Assembly (NCBI GenBank): GCA_963974485.1
Contig: CAXBBS010000001.1
Coordinates: 310,001-374,000 of the forward strand
Source: JAALKW01 sp963974485
GTDB lineage: Bacteria > Pseudomonadota > Gammaproteobacteria > Legionellales > Legionellaceae
Direction: 5' to 3'
Length of the DNA: 64,000 nucleotides
Shown: positions 34,963 through 45,033 of the stretch, one piece after another
Layout of the letters: each line of letters opens with the position of its first letter
How positions within the stretch are numbered: the stretch's first letter is position 1
Notes under the pieces: generated by a model
What the model was told of the DNA's origin: nothing
The model's input: only the letters and a program-made list of their open reading frames with translations
The model's database searches: none
Program-made: the position numbers and the translations under genes

Positions 34963-37479
34963 ATGCTAACGGAAAGAGCTCGCGAAACAGAAGATTCATC
35001 TTATTTAAACCACCTCCTTTTTGACGCCTTCAATCAACTGAGCAACGCCACCTACCAAGGCGCGCATGCAAGCTACGCCTTCTGCAACAAGCAATTCCAT
35101 GATCTGTGTGACTACGCCGAATATTTAGATAAAAAAAAACATGTCTATTGGCTCTACGGTGGACCGGATGGCTTCGTGCTCGCCTATAGCCTGCTCAAAT
35201 ATATTCCAGACCTAATTTACAACGGCTCAAAAACAGAAACAGCTAAAGCACTCCGTGAGTTTATATGTAATCCCTGGGGTAGCGCCGTTGTACTGACCCT
35301 ACTCGCCGCATCAACCATCGCATCAACCTTCGCCAATGGCATGAGCCGAGACAAAGAAAACGAAACCGCCCAAGCTAACTACATCAGCTGGCAAGCCTTT
35401 CGTGACGGCGCGAAAGGTGCAAGAAACGCAAATCGCGGCATAAGAAGCACGCTTGATGCCATCCGGCTCTGCTCCTTCATCGATTTACGTTACGCTTTAA
35501 TGCCACTCAGCCTTCTTATCGGAATACCTTCCATGTATAACCGGTGGTGGAGTCGCCACATGGTGAGTGTCCGAAAAAAAACCATGGACAAAAACGACGC
35601 TCTAACAAAGGAACTTTTAAATTGGGGGAGGTTTAATCAAGAAATCACCTGGCTACCTCCAACTCAGGCAGAATTAAAAAAGAAACATGCCAACAGTTAC
35701 CTCCTAATAAACAAAGATAACCTAGCAGAGCGCGCCTTACTTTACGTCGACCGTGACGGCGCCTCAGAAGATCTTGGATTGACCCCTGATCAAATAAACA
35801 CGTTTATCCAACAAAAAAACAACTTACCGAACATTCGCGATCAAAAACACCCCAACCTGATGCAGTGGCGAGCCCTACTTCCTGAGCACGCTGATCATCA
35901 TTTCAGGGCCTTCAACGCCCAAGTCACCTTAGAGCTAAACGCAAACTCAGCTGAAGAAAACAAGAACCATGCACACAATAATCGCTTCAGATGCCAGCTT
36001 TCTGCCGGTTACGATGGCTTGACCAGTGGGCTTTACTTATTTATAGGCCTCATTTCGCTGGTATCTTTAGCACCTGAAATTCTAACGATCGTCACGGGAA
36101 TCTCCGCCTTTGCCGCAATTGCTTGTATTTTTACACGCATGCAAGAAGAAACAGAATACCATCGACTACTTCGTATTTCTGAAGTAAAAGCAAACCTCAT
36201 CTCAAGTATTCGAACACTGCAGGCCGAGCTAGCCGAAGCTGCATGTCTTAGAGAACTCCTCGACATCCCACCAGAGGAGAGCTACGAAGACGCAACACCA
36301 GACCAGTCCCGTGCATTGGCCAACTTTACAGAGGTCAGTGCCCTATCAGAAAGTACATTCACAAAGATTAGCCAGGCTCAAAAGAAGCTCCGCAAGATAA
36401 GTGAAATATCAACCGACGAAGCCATCCTCATAGGCCTCAAGCATGGCTTGATCGCTCACGGCACAATCGTGTGCGGTATTTTTGCAACCTCGCTTATCAG
36501 TAAAGTTTTTTTTGCAACGGTTCTATCCCAAGCGTTTGTTGTTACCTGTGTGTTTCTATCCGTCGCGCTAACCCTAGCATCCATCGCCATATCCTTATCT
36601 TACGCAGCCCAGCATCGAGCAAAACAAAAAGACAATGCTGAAAAACAACTTAAGGCCGTTAAAGATATTATCGATATAATTAAAGGCAGCCATGACGCAA
36701 GTGTGCTCACCGACATCGACAATGAAACGGCATTTTCCGACCTCTGTCATGGCACACCGCTCATCAACTGGACGTTTTTAAGCTGGCTTGAAATTCTTCG
36801 CTCGATGGGCTCAGGTCTTATGAAAGGACCTAAGTCAGTTGACTTTATTTTACTCACATTTTTCGATGTATCCAGCCAACATGACCACGAACATGACAGT
36901 CCATGGATAACACTGCTTTTGATAGCAGCAGTTATCATGAGCACCATCATTTGGACCCTGCGCGCCATGGCTAAATACGCGGCAAAACTTAGGGAAGAGC
37001 GTACTCATGCCACTCCACCCAACGAAGAAAATGCAGCCTTCGGAGCAGGTGGTCATGGACCAGGTGGCCCTGGAGCAGGTGGTCATAGACCAGGTGGTCC
37101 TGGAGCAGGTGGCCCTGGAGCAGGTGGTAATGGAGTAGGTGGTCATGGAGCAGGAGGCCCTGATGATTTAAATTTAGCTCTGAATCACATGATGGAGCTT
37201 GATCCCAATCCAGCCGCTTTTGATGATTCCCTCGTACATCATGATCTCGCACATGGCGAATTCCCTCCGAACGATAACTCACCACCCGTCACGCAACACA
37301 AAATATCGCTTACCTTCAAAAAAACACGTTCTGTCGAGTCAGGCTTATTAGACCCCAATGCCGACAAGCTCAGTGCCCACACACAACTCGGCTTATACTC
37401 TCCCCGCGCCCGTCCTGCGTCAACAAGTACCGTACCGCTAGCAACGATAACGGAAGCAGAAATACCTCGACCTAATTAA
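34963..37479 (+). CDS. Large orphan membrane protein with Gly-rich pentapeptide array
   Basis: 838 residues; not recognised. There is no signal peptide. Hydrophobic segments lie near 105-128, 175-195, 350-390, 490-550 (two spans) and 645-675, separated by long polar helical regions with coiled-coil character (about 390-480). Residues 694-733 are eight copies of a five-residue unit G-[APV]-G-G-[HPN]. The tail of about 105 residues is hydrophilic. This architecture, an orphan gene with its own strong promoter, resembles type IV secreted effectors of Legionellales. The start ATG has only a weak ribosome site. Confidence 0.7.
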   Translation: MLTERARETEDSSYLNHLLFDAFNQLSNATYQGAHASYAFCNKQFHDLCDYAEYLDKKKHVYWLYGGPDGFVLAYSLLKYIPDLIYNGSKTETAKALREFICNPWGSAVVLTLLAASTIASTFANGMSRDKENETAQANYISWQAFRDGAKGARNANRGIRSTLDAIRLCSFIDLRYALMPLSLLIGIPSMYNRWWSRHMVSVRKKTMDKNDALTKELLNWGRFNQEITWLPPTQAELKKKHANSYLLINKDNLAERALLYVDRDGASEDLGLTPDQINTFIQQKNNLPNIRDQKHPNLMQWRALLPEHADHHFRAFNAQVTLELNANSAEENKNHAHNNRFRCQLSAGYDGLTSGLYLFIGLISLVSLAPEILTIVTGISAFAAIACIFTRMQEETEYHRLLRISEVKANLISSIRTLQAELAEAACLRELLDIPPEESYEDATPDQSRALANFTEVSALSESTFTKISQAQKKLRKISEISTDEAILIGLKHGLIAHGTIVCGIFATSLISKVFFATVLSQAFVVTCVFLSVALTLASIAISLSYAAQHRAKQKDNAEKQLKAVKDIIDIIKGSHDASVLTDIDNETAFSDLCHGTPLINWTFLSWLEILRSMGSGLMKGPKSVDFILLTFFDVSSQHDHEHDSPWITLLLIAAVIMSTIIWTLRAMAKYAAKLREERTHATPPNEENAAFGAGGHGPGGPGAGGHRPGGPGAGGPGAGGNGVGGHGAGGPDDLNLALNHMMELDPNPAAFDDSLVHHDLAHGEFPPNDNSPPVTQHKISLTFKKTRSVESGLLDPNADKLSAHTQLGLYSPRARPASTSTVPLATITEAEIPRPN
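37042..37161. repeat. Eight tandem 15-base units, Gly-rich pentapeptide
   Basis: Exactly 120 bases, eight copies of a 15-base unit encoding GAGGH-like pentapeptides. Unit length is a multiple of 3, so expansion or loss keeps the frame. Copies differ by a few bases each, so the array is not a very recent expansion. Confidence 0.92.
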
Positions 37480-37492
37480 TACGATGTAAATA

Positions 37493-38092
37493 TTATTGCT
37501 CTGACGTACTGTACAGCTCAGGATTCAACGCGGCATCGTTATACATTTTACATTGACGATACGTCCGAAATGTTCGTGTATTCTGCTGAGTCTCCTGCAA
37601 CAACACATCCAAACAGCTACTTAATTGCTGTTGCTGCATCGCTATAATATAAAGCTTGTTTTGACAGGCATCGCGGTGGGCTGCATCCACATTATCACGC
37701 TTAACCTGCTCTTCCATATGGTAATGCTTGAGCGCTAAAATCGACAAACGATCAATCATCATACCGGGTGTTTCCGAATGCACAGGACAATGTTCCGGTG
37801 AGGCAGGTGTGAACACGCCGGTCAACCAATCATCCATCGCCTCCATGCAATCATTACGTTGCTGATTAAAACCATCAATCGCGCGTTTTGCGTGATAAAC
37901 AAATTCATAACCTTTGTCTTCTCGTCGCGCCCTATCTTCGGCATGCCAAAGCTGATAATTAAACGCATGATTTTTTTCGACTAAACCCAGAAAGTCTGTG
38001 GCTGTTAAAATTATATCTGATGAAGCTTTCCAGCGTATAATTGCATCAAGCTGTAACTTTACAAGTGCAGGTACATCAATTATCTCATTCAC
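37493..38092 (-). CDS. DUF4254 family protein
   Basis: 199 residues, helical and soluble. It has the family features NYQLWHAEDRARR near residue 45, then KRAIDGFNQQRNDCMEAMDDWL. DUF4254 is a widespread protein of unknown function, often near lipopolysaccharide or cell-envelope genes. Here it lies between two orphan genes, convergent with the 838-residue protein with 13 bases between stops. Confidence 0.82.
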   Translation of the reverse strand: MNEIIDVPALVKLQLDAIIRWKASSDIILTATDFLGLVEKNHAFNYQLWHAEDRARREDKGYEFVYHAKRAIDGFNQQRNDCMEAMDDWLTGVFTPASPEHCPVHSETPGMMIDRLSILALKHYHMEEQVKRDNVDAAHRDACQNKLYIIAMQQQQLSSCLDVLLQETQQNTRTFRTYRQCKMYNDAALNPELYSTSEQ

Positions 38093-38215
38093 AACAACAT
38101 CACCCCTATTATATTAAATCAATTAATATTTATGCAGCAATCGTAACATATTATTACTTATGTGGAGCTAATCTAATCTGTGATAAACTTTATATTTAAT
38201 TTTCAGGAATATTTT

Positions 38216-38716
38216 ATGCGAGCGCTACAAACCGTACGTTTCATATTTATTATTTTAGCTTCTGCATATTTTAATACCGCTTTCGCCGAAGAGCATTCGA
38301 CCGAAGTTTTTCCTGCGGCATGCAAAGCCTTTGCTCTTCAAGGCGAAGACCTGCATCTTCCTGCGGGTAACCCGCGCGTACTTATGATTCATAATTTATC
38401 AGCCTTTGATGTATGGATAACACACCCCGCATCTGATGCAGATTTTGATTCGGGATGGAGCAGCCGGCTTCAAGGCAATCAATGGTCAGCACTGGCGCTG
38501 GATAAAACAAACATAAAATTAAACTGCATTGAATCCAAACCCGGGCATGAGCAACAAGTTTCGTGCGATCAAGCATTAGCCGCATGTGAATGGCCTATCA
38601 CCACACGTCCTAAACATTCTCATGGCATTTTCTGGGCCGGGGAAAACATGACGTTAACGGCTTTAACAGCCTATATTGGACGACATGGTTTTGAATTACC
38701 CTCCCAGGCACAATAG
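38216..38716 (+). CDS. Small secreted protein, possibly EnhB-like
   Basis: 166 residues from the ATG at 38216, with CAGGAA upstream and a signal peptide (cleavage near AFA, residue 21); a GTG at 38180 is less likely. It has four cysteines after the signal in the mature part (CKAF, NCIES, SCDQ, ACEW), suggesting two disulfides. The pattern PRVLMIHNLS, WSALAL, CIESKPGHEQQVSCD resembles what I recall of the Legionella enhanced-entry protein EnhB, but from memory only, so this is a hypothesis. It is secreted to the periplasm or surface. No function is certain. Confidence 0.6.
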   Translation: MRALQTVRFIFIILASAYFNTAFAEEHSTEVFPAACKAFALQGEDLHLPAGNPRVLMIHNLSAFDVWITHPASDADFDSGWSSRLQGNQWSALALDKTNIKLNCIESKPGHEQQVSCDQALAACEWPITTRPKHSHGIFWAGENMTLTALTAYIGRHGFELPSQAQ

Positions 38717-38759
38717 ATGTTAAACTAAGTTATTGTTCCGTCGACAACGAAGGGCCACC

Positions 38760-40952
38760 GTGGCTAAAAAATTAAAATCTGCTGAAAAACAAGACCCGTT
38801 TCACCAACGAGAGCGTGAAAAATATGACAATCCTATACCAAGCCGTGAGTTTATCTTAGAAACGTTGGTTGATTTTGGGCGTCCTATTTCTAAAAAACAA
38901 TTGATTTCAGCGCTCAATATATCAAAACCTCCACAAGAAGAAGCTTTGGGTTTTCGACTACGCGCCATGCTACGAGATAGCCAACTCATGCAAGACCGTC
39001 GTGGTCGCTATTGCCTACTCGATAAAATTAGCCTGCAACGAGGGACAGTTCAAGGGCATCCGGATGGCTTTGGTTTTTTCATTCCTGACAACGGCGCCGC
39101 CGACATGCTGATTTCGCCTCGAGAGATGCGTACCGTGATGCATGGCGATACCGTGCTCGCACATCAGGCAGGCACTGACCGTCGCGGTCGGCCTGAATGT
39201 AAGATTCATGAGATTGTTGAGCATGCCAACCCTCGTGTGGTCGGCCGATTTTTCTCCGAGCAAGGCGTTAATTTTGTATCACCGGACAGCAAACGTTTAA
39301 CACAAGATATCTCCATTCCTCCCGAGTCAACCCATGGCGCGACCGATGGCCAAATTGTTTTGGTCGAAATAGCAAGTTACCCCAACAAGCGCGCTCAAGC
39401 CATTGGGCGAGTGATTCAAGTTCTGGGTGAGCACATGGCACCGGGTATGGAAATCGAAGTGGCTATTTTAGCGCACGGCCTTCCAGCCGAGTGGCCAGAC
39501 GACGTGCATGCATCCCTGAAAGATATTCCTGATACCGTGCAAGAATCCGATCTAATCAAACGCACCGATCTGCGCCACCTCCCGTTTGTTACGATTGACG
39601 GAGAAGACGCCAAAGATTTTGATGACGCCGTATATTGTAAGCCAAAACCTAAAGGCGGCTTTCAACTTTACGTGGCCATTGCTGATGTCTGTCATTATGT
39701 TGCTGTTGATTCGGCGCTTGATCAAGAAGCTGCACGACGAGGAAATTCCGTCTATTTTCCAGAAAAAGTGATTCCAATGCTACCCGAAGTATTATCCAAC
39801 GGCATTTGTTCACTCAAGCCCTTAGTGGATAGGCTATGCATGGTTATGGAAATGGCCATCACGGCTGAAGGAAAGATTCAACGCACCCGTGTTTACCGTG
39901 CGGCGATTCATTCACATGCCAGGCTCACCTATACACAAGTGAGTGATTGGCTGACCGCAGGGGCTTGTGATCCCAAGCAACCTGAACCGATCTGGCCTGC
40001 CCTACAAAATCTTCATGCGCTTTATCAGATTCTTGCTAAAACACGAAAAGTTCGTGGTGCTATGGATTTTAACACCACTGAAACACGTATTGTTTTTGAT
40101 ACAAACCGTAAAATTCAACAAATCATTCCCGTTGTTCGAAACGATGCCCATCGCCTGATCGAAGAGTGCATGTTGGCGGCGAACGTTGCAACTGCAAAAT
40201 TCCTAGAAAAATCTGAGATTCCAACACTTTACCGTGTTCACCCAGCCCCAGCAGAAGATAAAATTTTAGCGCTCCGCCAATTTTTAGGCGAATTCGGCTT
40301 AACGCTCAGTGGCGGCCCAAAACCATCGCCTAAAGATTTTCAAACGACGTTGTTATCCGTTGGTGAACGACCCGAACGACATCTTATCGAAACCGTGATG
40401 CTGCGCTCGCTCAAACAAGCACAATACATCGAAGCCAACGATGGGCATTTTGGCCTTGCCTACCCAGCTTACACACACTTTACATCGCCGATTCGACGTT
40501 ATCCTGACTTACTCATCCATCGCGCGATCGGGCATATCTTAGATAATAATACGTCGAACGATTTTTCATACACAGCGAACGATATGAGCCGCTTTGGCAA
40601 GCACTGCTCATCAACCGAGCGGCGTGCTGATGAAGCCACACGTGACGTTGTTTCGTGGCTTAAATGTGAATACATGCAAGATAAAGTTGGGCAAGTGTTC
40701 AAAGGCAAAATTGCCGGCGTAACGGGCTTTGGGCTTTTTGTTGAACTCAACGATATTTATGTTGAAGGCCTGGTGCATGTCACGTCCCTCAAAAATGATT
40801 ATTATACGTTTGATGCCGTCAAGCACCGCTTAAACAGCGAGCGCTCTGGGCACAGCTATCGTTTAGGCGATCCAATGACGGTGCTCGTAGCACGCGTTGA
40901 TTTAGACGAGCGTAAAATAGACTTTGAACCCGTTTTAGACGAGAAAGAATAA
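38760..40952 (+). CDS. rnr: Ribonuclease R
   Basis: 730 residues from a GTG at 38760, with GAAGG 7 bases upstream; a TTG at 38733 has no ribosome site. Domains in order: N-terminal winged helix, cold-shock domains, RNB catalytic domain with the DGEDAKDFDDAVY signature (metal-binding Asp residues) near residue 280, then an S1 domain at the C-terminus (GQVFKGKIAGVTGFGLFVELND). It degrades structured RNA 3' to 5'. The C-terminal basic tail of enterobacterial RNase R is absent. One base separates it from rlmB. Confidence 0.95.
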   Translation: MAKKLKSAEKQDPFHQREREKYDNPIPSREFILETLVDFGRPISKKQLISALNISKPPQEEALGFRLRAMLRDSQLMQDRRGRYCLLDKISLQRGTVQGHPDGFGFFIPDNGAADMLISPREMRTVMHGDTVLAHQAGTDRRGRPECKIHEIVEHANPRVVGRFFSEQGVNFVSPDSKRLTQDISIPPESTHGATDGQIVLVEIASYPNKRAQAIGRVIQVLGEHMAPGMEIEVAILAHGLPAEWPDDVHASLKDIPDTVQESDLIKRTDLRHLPFVTIDGEDAKDFDDAVYCKPKPKGGFQLYVAIADVCHYVAVDSALDQEAARRGNSVYFPEKVIPMLPEVLSNGICSLKPLVDRLCMVMEMAITAEGKIQRTRVYRAAIHSHARLTYTQVSDWLTAGACDPKQPEPIWPALQNLHALYQILAKTRKVRGAMDFNTTETRIVFDTNRKIQQIIPVVRNDAHRLIEECMLAANVATAKFLEKSEIPTLYRVHPAPAEDKILALRQFLGEFGLTLSGGPKPSPKDFQTTLLSVGERPERHLIETVMLRSLKQAQYIEANDGHFGLAYPAYTHFTSPIRRYPDLLIHRAIGHILDNNTSNDFSYTANDMSRFGKHCSSTERRADEATRDVVSWLKCEYMQDKVGQVFKGKIAGVTGFGLFVELNDIYVEGLVHVTSLKNDYYTFDAVKHRLNSERSGHSYRLGDPMTVLVARVDLDERKIDFEPVLDEKE

Positions 40953-40953
40953 C

Positions 40954-41703
40954 ATGGCAGAACATCTTATTTATGGCCTTCACCCGGTCACCGCAGTACT
41001 CAACAATCCATTACGGCATGTGTACAAAATTTATGTTAGCAAGCAACGTAACGATCAGCGCTTACAAACCGCATTAGATGCTGCGGCGCGTGCACGTGTG
41101 TCGGTTGAAACGCTCACGTCTGATAACATGAGGCAGCGTTTTGGCGATGTATCACACCAGGGTATTGTTGCTGAGGTCGATGCCCTCAAGCCTTATGTAG
41201 AAGCTGATCTACCTGATTTATTAGATGCAGCTCAAAAGCCAGCTTTAATTTTAATTTTAGATGGCGTGACCGATCCACATAATTTAGGTGCATGCCTCCG
41301 CAGTGCAGATGCTGCGGGTGTTGATTTTGTGATTGCTCCTAAAGATAACAGTGCCGACATCACACCTGTTGTGAGTAAAGTTGCTTCAGGTGCTGCTGAA
41401 TCGATGCCGTTTGTTCGTGTGACCAACCTTGCCCGCAGTATGAGAACGCTTCAAGAAGCCGGTGTTTGGATTTATGGCGCAGCAGGTGAAGCCGAACAAT
41501 CGATTTACAGCATGGATTACAGCTCGAGCTCAACAGCGATTGCTATGGGCGCTGAAGGCACGGGTCTTAGGCGCCTCACACGCGACGTATGTGATGGTTT
41601 GTTTGCACTGCCGATGCAAGGCCAGGTATCCAGCTTAAACGTATCGGTTGCAACCGGTGTGTGTTTATATGAAGTACTGAGACAACGCCTAAAATTATCT
41701 TAA
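40954..41703 (+). CDS. rlmB: 23S rRNA Gm2251 methyltransferase RlmB
   Basis: 249 residues. N-terminal L30e-like substrate-binding domain (about 1-75) and a SPOUT domain with the three family motifs: LDGVTDPHNLGACLRSADAAG, MGAEGTGLRRLTRD and LPMQGQVSSLNVSVATGVCLYE. It methylates the 2'-O of G2251 in 23S rRNA using SAM. The rnr-rlmB order is the same as in E. coli. The stop overlaps the stop of the ygjP-like gene by 4 bases. Confidence 0.96.
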   Translation: MAEHLIYGLHPVTAVLNNPLRHVYKIYVSKQRNDQRLQTALDAAARARVSVETLTSDNMRQRFGDVSHQGIVAEVDALKPYVEADLPDLLDAAQKPALILILDGVTDPHNLGACLRSADAAGVDFVIAPKDNSADITPVVSKVASGAAESMPFVRVTNLARSMRTLQEAGVWIYGAAGEAEQSIYSMDYSSSSTAIAMGAEGTGLRRLTRDVCDGLFALPMQGQVSSLNVSVATGVCLYEVLRQRLKLS

Positions 41704-42215
41704 CTTATTTTAAGCAATTGCCGATGCGCTTTCCAGTCAGGCATGAACTCCGTCATGAGGGCATAAAATCGCTTGTTGTGGCTTGCCTCCAACAAATGCA
41801 CGAGTTCATGCACGAGCACATATTCTAAACAAATCCGTGGCTTATGAATTAAATGTAAATTAATCCAGATACGTTTTTTTACGGTATTACAGGAGCCCCA
41901 GCGCGTTTTCATCGCCTTAACACCCCATTCATGAGCTTTCACACCAATAATCACCTCCCATTTTTCAAATAATGGAGGCAAGAGATCTTTCATCTGCTGG
42001 TGATGCTCTCTTGTTAGACTAGGTGTTGCCGGCTGACTTGCGTGCTCCAACATGATGCTTTGCTGCTTAGCTATCCAAGATTTTTTTTGATCTAAAAAAG
42101 TATTTATAACTTTTTCAGAGCATTTCTCAGGCGCGCTAATTTTTATTTGTCCGTCACGGGTTACACGTAAAATTAGATTTTTAATTTTTTTTCGCGTAAT
42201 AATAATTTCTGTCAT
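41700..42215 (-). CDS. YgjP-like zinc metallohydrolase (DUF45)
   Basis: 171 residues, shorter than most family members (about 230), so it is a compact version or starts elsewhere. The HELVH zinc motif is followed by H in a HELVHLLEASHNKRFYAL context, the DUF45 signature, and an RWGSC segment. The biological role of the family is unknown. ATGA overlap with ychJ on the upstream side. Confidence 0.85.
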   Translation of the reverse strand: MTEIIITRKKIKNLILRVTRDGQIKISAPEKCSEKVINTFLDQKKSWIAKQQSIMLEHASQPATPSLTREHHQQMKDLLPPLFEKWEVIIGVKAHEWGVKAMKTRWGSCNTVKKRIWINLHLIHKPRICLEYVLVHELVHLLEASHNKRFYALMTEFMPDWKAHRQLLKIS

Positions 42216-42601
42216 GACACATGCACACCATCAACATAAAACCATTGCCCTGCTTTTTTGATAAACTCACTTTTTTCATGCATGGATTGCGTCGTACCGG
42301 CATCTACAAACGTTGCAATAAACTCAACATAACCTTTTTGATACTTTTTCAACGAAGTGTTCAGTACGTTGAGCTTTATCCATGTCACACGCTTAGCCCA
42401 AACATAAGCATCTAAGGCATGAAAACCTTCAGCGGCCTTGCCGCGCTGAGTTTTTTCAATGTACGCAATATCCGCCATGGTATACGCGGTATAACGCGAG
42501 CGCATCAAGGCTTCGGGGGTGGTTGGCGTCGCCTGCCCCATGAGATAGGGCTTGCAACACTGTGCGTAATCGCGCTCGACTCCACAAGGACACGGGGACA
42601 T
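42212..42601 (-). CDS. ychJ: YchJ-like SEC-C domain protein
   Basis: 129 residues. The SEC-C zinc motif CPCG...YAQCC near the N-terminus and the conserved ALMRSRYTAYTMADIAYI...YVEF pattern identify the YchJ family. A second Cys-containing zinc site sometimes found at the C-terminus is absent. The cellular role is unknown. It is the first of two overlapping minus-strand genes. Confidence 0.88.
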   Translation of the reverse strand: MSPCPCGVERDYAQCCKPYLMGQATPTTPEALMRSRYTAYTMADIAYIEKTQRGKAAEGFHALDAYVWAKRVTWIKLNVLNTSLKKYQKGYVEFIATFVDAGTTQSMHEKSEFIKKAGQWFYVDGVHVS

Positions 42602-42712
42602 GATGCTCTCTAATCAACACATACATTCAAATATTATAAGCTGCTAGGTTACCCCGAAGCTCTTGATGCCACAAGAGAACCAACATCATAATCCGCCGCT
42701 TAGGCTCCATTT

Positions 42713-43279
42713 TTATGCCTCGCCCCAAGGCTTCAGCAAACCATGATCCACATCAAACAAATCTAAAACTCGCCCTACCGTTTCGTTAACCATATCTTCA
42801 AGGGTTTGTGGTTTTTGATAAAACGCCGGTACAGGAGGATAAATAATACCTCCCATCTCGGTCACTGCCATCATGTTTTTTAAATGCCCTAAATGCAGCG
42901 GCGCTTCACGTGGAATAAGTACCAAGCGCCGGCGCTCTTTGAGCACCACATCGGCCGCACGTGTTAATAGCTGACTGGATACCCCATGCGCAATTTCAGC
43001 CAAGCTGTTCATCGAACACGGAGCAACGATCATGCCCAAGGTCTTAAACGAGCCGCTGGCAATGCTTGCGGCAATATTGGTGTTGGCATGATACACATCT
43101 GCTAATGCTTTAAGTTCGGCGAGACTAAGATCCGTCTCATAACTACGCGTTAACTGCCCCGCATTCGTAACAACCAAATGTGTTTCTATCGGCAGAGTTT
43201 TTAAGATTTCTAATAACCGAATGCCATAAATAATACCCGAAGCACCGGTAATTCCAATAATTAATCGTGAAGCCGTCAT
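42713..43279 (-). CDS. ubiX: Flavin prenyltransferase UbiX
   Basis: 188 residues, the UbiX length. The FMN-binding signature IGITGASGIIYGIRLLEIL opens the protein; further motifs are LLTRAADVVLKERRRLVLIPREAPLH and PPVPAFY. UbiX prenylates FMN to make the cofactor of the decarboxylase UbiD. It adds to the ubiquinone genes in the window; ubiD is not here. Divergent from metG. Confidence 0.95.
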   Translation of the reverse strand: MTASRLIIGITGASGIIYGIRLLEILKTLPIETHLVVTNAGQLTRSYETDLSLAELKALADVYHANTNIAASIASGSFKTLGMIVAPCSMNSLAEIAHGVSSQLLTRAADVVLKERRRLVLIPREAPLHLGHLKNMMAVTEMGGIIYPPVPAFYQKPQTLEDMVNETVGRVLDLFDVDHGLLKPWGEA

Positions 43280-43373
43280 AAAATTCCTACGCTCTTTTTA
43301 CTCGAGTTAAGTTTATTGTATAAGAATAGGGTATAATTTTCCTTTTAAATTAATTTTGTGGATTTATTTGCTC

Positions 43374-45029
43374 ATGACAACACCTCGCCAAATCCCTCGT
43401 CAGATGCTCGTAACCAGCGCGCTCCCTTATGCCAACGGCCCCCTACACCTGGGTCATTTACTCGAGCACATTCAAACCAATATTTGGGTGCATACGCATA
43501 ACATGCTTGGACATAACTGCATCAGTGTATGTGGTGACGACGCGCATGGCACACCGATTATGCTCAAAGCCGAGCAACTAGGCATCACACCGGAAGAGCT
43601 GACAGCTCAAATTCGAACCAGCCATGAACAAGATTTTAATGCGTTTGGTGTCCATTATGATTGCTATCACACCACGCATTCTGAAGAAAACAAAACGCTT
43701 GCTGAAGAAACCTATCAACGCCTCGAAGCCAACGGCGATATCATCAAAAAAACGATTCTCCAAGCGTATGATCCCATCAAAAACATGTTCTTGGCCGATC
43801 GTTATATCAAAGGCAATTGCCCACGATGTGACGCAGCAGACCAATACGGTGATAATTGTGAGGCTTGTGGCGCAACGTATGATCCAACCGATTTAAAAAA
43901 TCCCATATCTAGCCTATCGGGTGCCGCACCTATCGAAAAAGAATCAGAACATTACTTTTTTGATTTACCTCGTTACGAAGCGTTTCTTACAACATGGACA
44001 CGCAGCGGCAGCTTACAAAGCGAAGTTGCTAACAAATTAGGCGAGTGGTTCGAAACAGGCCTAAGAGCATGGGATATTTCACGTGACGCGCCTTATTTTG
44101 GTTTTGAGATTCCAGGCGCCACCAATAAATATTTTTACGTATGGCTCGATGCGCCGATTGGCTACATGGCAAGTTTCAAAAAATATTGCGACCAAAACAA
44201 TCTTTCTTTTGATGCCTTTTGGGATAAAAACAGCACGGCTGAGCTGTATCACTTTATTGGCAAAGACATCATGTACTTTCATACGCTGTTTTGGCCGGCC
44301 ATGCTCAAAGGCAGCGGACGACGTCTACCGACCGCGATTTATACCCATGGGTTCTTGACGGTTAACGGTCAGAAAATGTCAAAATCGCGTGGAACGTTTA
44401 TTCAAGCCAACACCTATTTAAAGCATTTAAATCCTGAGTATTTGCGCTACTTTTTTGCCGCTAAACTGAACGGCCGCGCCGATGATTTAGATCTAAATCT
44501 CGAAGAGTTCATGCAGCGTATTAATTCAGATCTTATCGGTAAAGTGGTAAATATTGCGAGCCGATGTGCGGGCTTTATTAATAAGCGCTTTGATAACCAG
44601 CTTTCAGCTACACTCGATAACCCAGAATTATTTAGTACGGTACTTGCTGCACGCGAAGGCATTGTGGATGCCTATGTGAAACGTGATTATGCTCATGCGA
44701 TTCGGCAAATATTGGAGGCCGCGGCACATATTAATCAATACATCGATGCTGAAAAACCCTGGATACTGGCGAAAGATCCCGATCAACTTGAACGCGTGCA
44801 ATCCATTTGTAGCCTGGGCCTGAATTTATTTAGATTATTAATCACGTATTTGAAACCCGTATTACCTACAATGGCACATGATTCTGAAGAATTTTTAAAC
44901 TGTGGGCCACTCACCTGGCAAAATATAGAAACGCCACTACTTAATCACAGTATCAACACATTTAAGCCTTTGATGACACGTATCGAGCAAGCAAGCTTAG
45001 ACGCGCTAATTGCACCTGAGGCTGCGTAG
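43374..45029 (+). CDS. metG: Methionyl-tRNA synthetase
   Basis: 551 residues from the ATG at 43374; an in-frame TTG at 43356 is less likely. Class I motifs HLGH (in PLHLGHLLEH) and KMSKS are intact, and a zinc knuckle lies in the insertion CPRCDAADQYGDNCEACG. A perfect TATAAT sits at 43332-43337, upstream of the start. The C-terminal tRNA-binding/dimerisation domain of the 677-residue E. coli enzyme is missing, as in several bacteria with a short, monomeric MetG. Confidence 0.95.
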   Translation: MTTPRQIPRQMLVTSALPYANGPLHLGHLLEHIQTNIWVHTHNMLGHNCISVCGDDAHGTPIMLKAEQLGITPEELTAQIRTSHEQDFNAFGVHYDCYHTTHSEENKTLAEETYQRLEANGDIIKKTILQAYDPIKNMFLADRYIKGNCPRCDAADQYGDNCEACGATYDPTDLKNPISSLSGAAPIEKESEHYFFDLPRYEAFLTTWTRSGSLQSEVANKLGEWFETGLRAWDISRDAPYFGFEIPGATNKYFYVWLDAPIGYMASFKKYCDQNNLSFDAFWDKNSTAELYHFIGKDIMYFHTLFWPAMLKGSGRRLPTAIYTHGFLTVNGQKMSKSRGTFIQANTYLKHLNPEYLRYFFAAKLNGRADDLDLNLEEFMQRINSDLIGKVVNIASRCAGFINKRFDNQLSATLDNPELFSTVLAAREGIVDAYVKRDYAHAIRQILEAAAHINQYIDAEKPWILAKDPDQLERVQSICSLGLNLFRLLITYLKPVLPTMAHDSEEFLNCGPLTWQNIETPLLNHSINTFKPLMTRIEQASLDALIAPEAA

Positions 45030-45033
45030 CATC

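Noticed and set aside
37042..37161. CRISPR-like regular repeats
   Set aside because: 15-base units without spacers, in frame inside a coding sequence.
36850..37285. Long antisense ORFs through the Gly-rich array
   Set aside because: They are the mirror of the eight 15-base repeats; a repetitive coding array keeps other frames open. No start site or domain.
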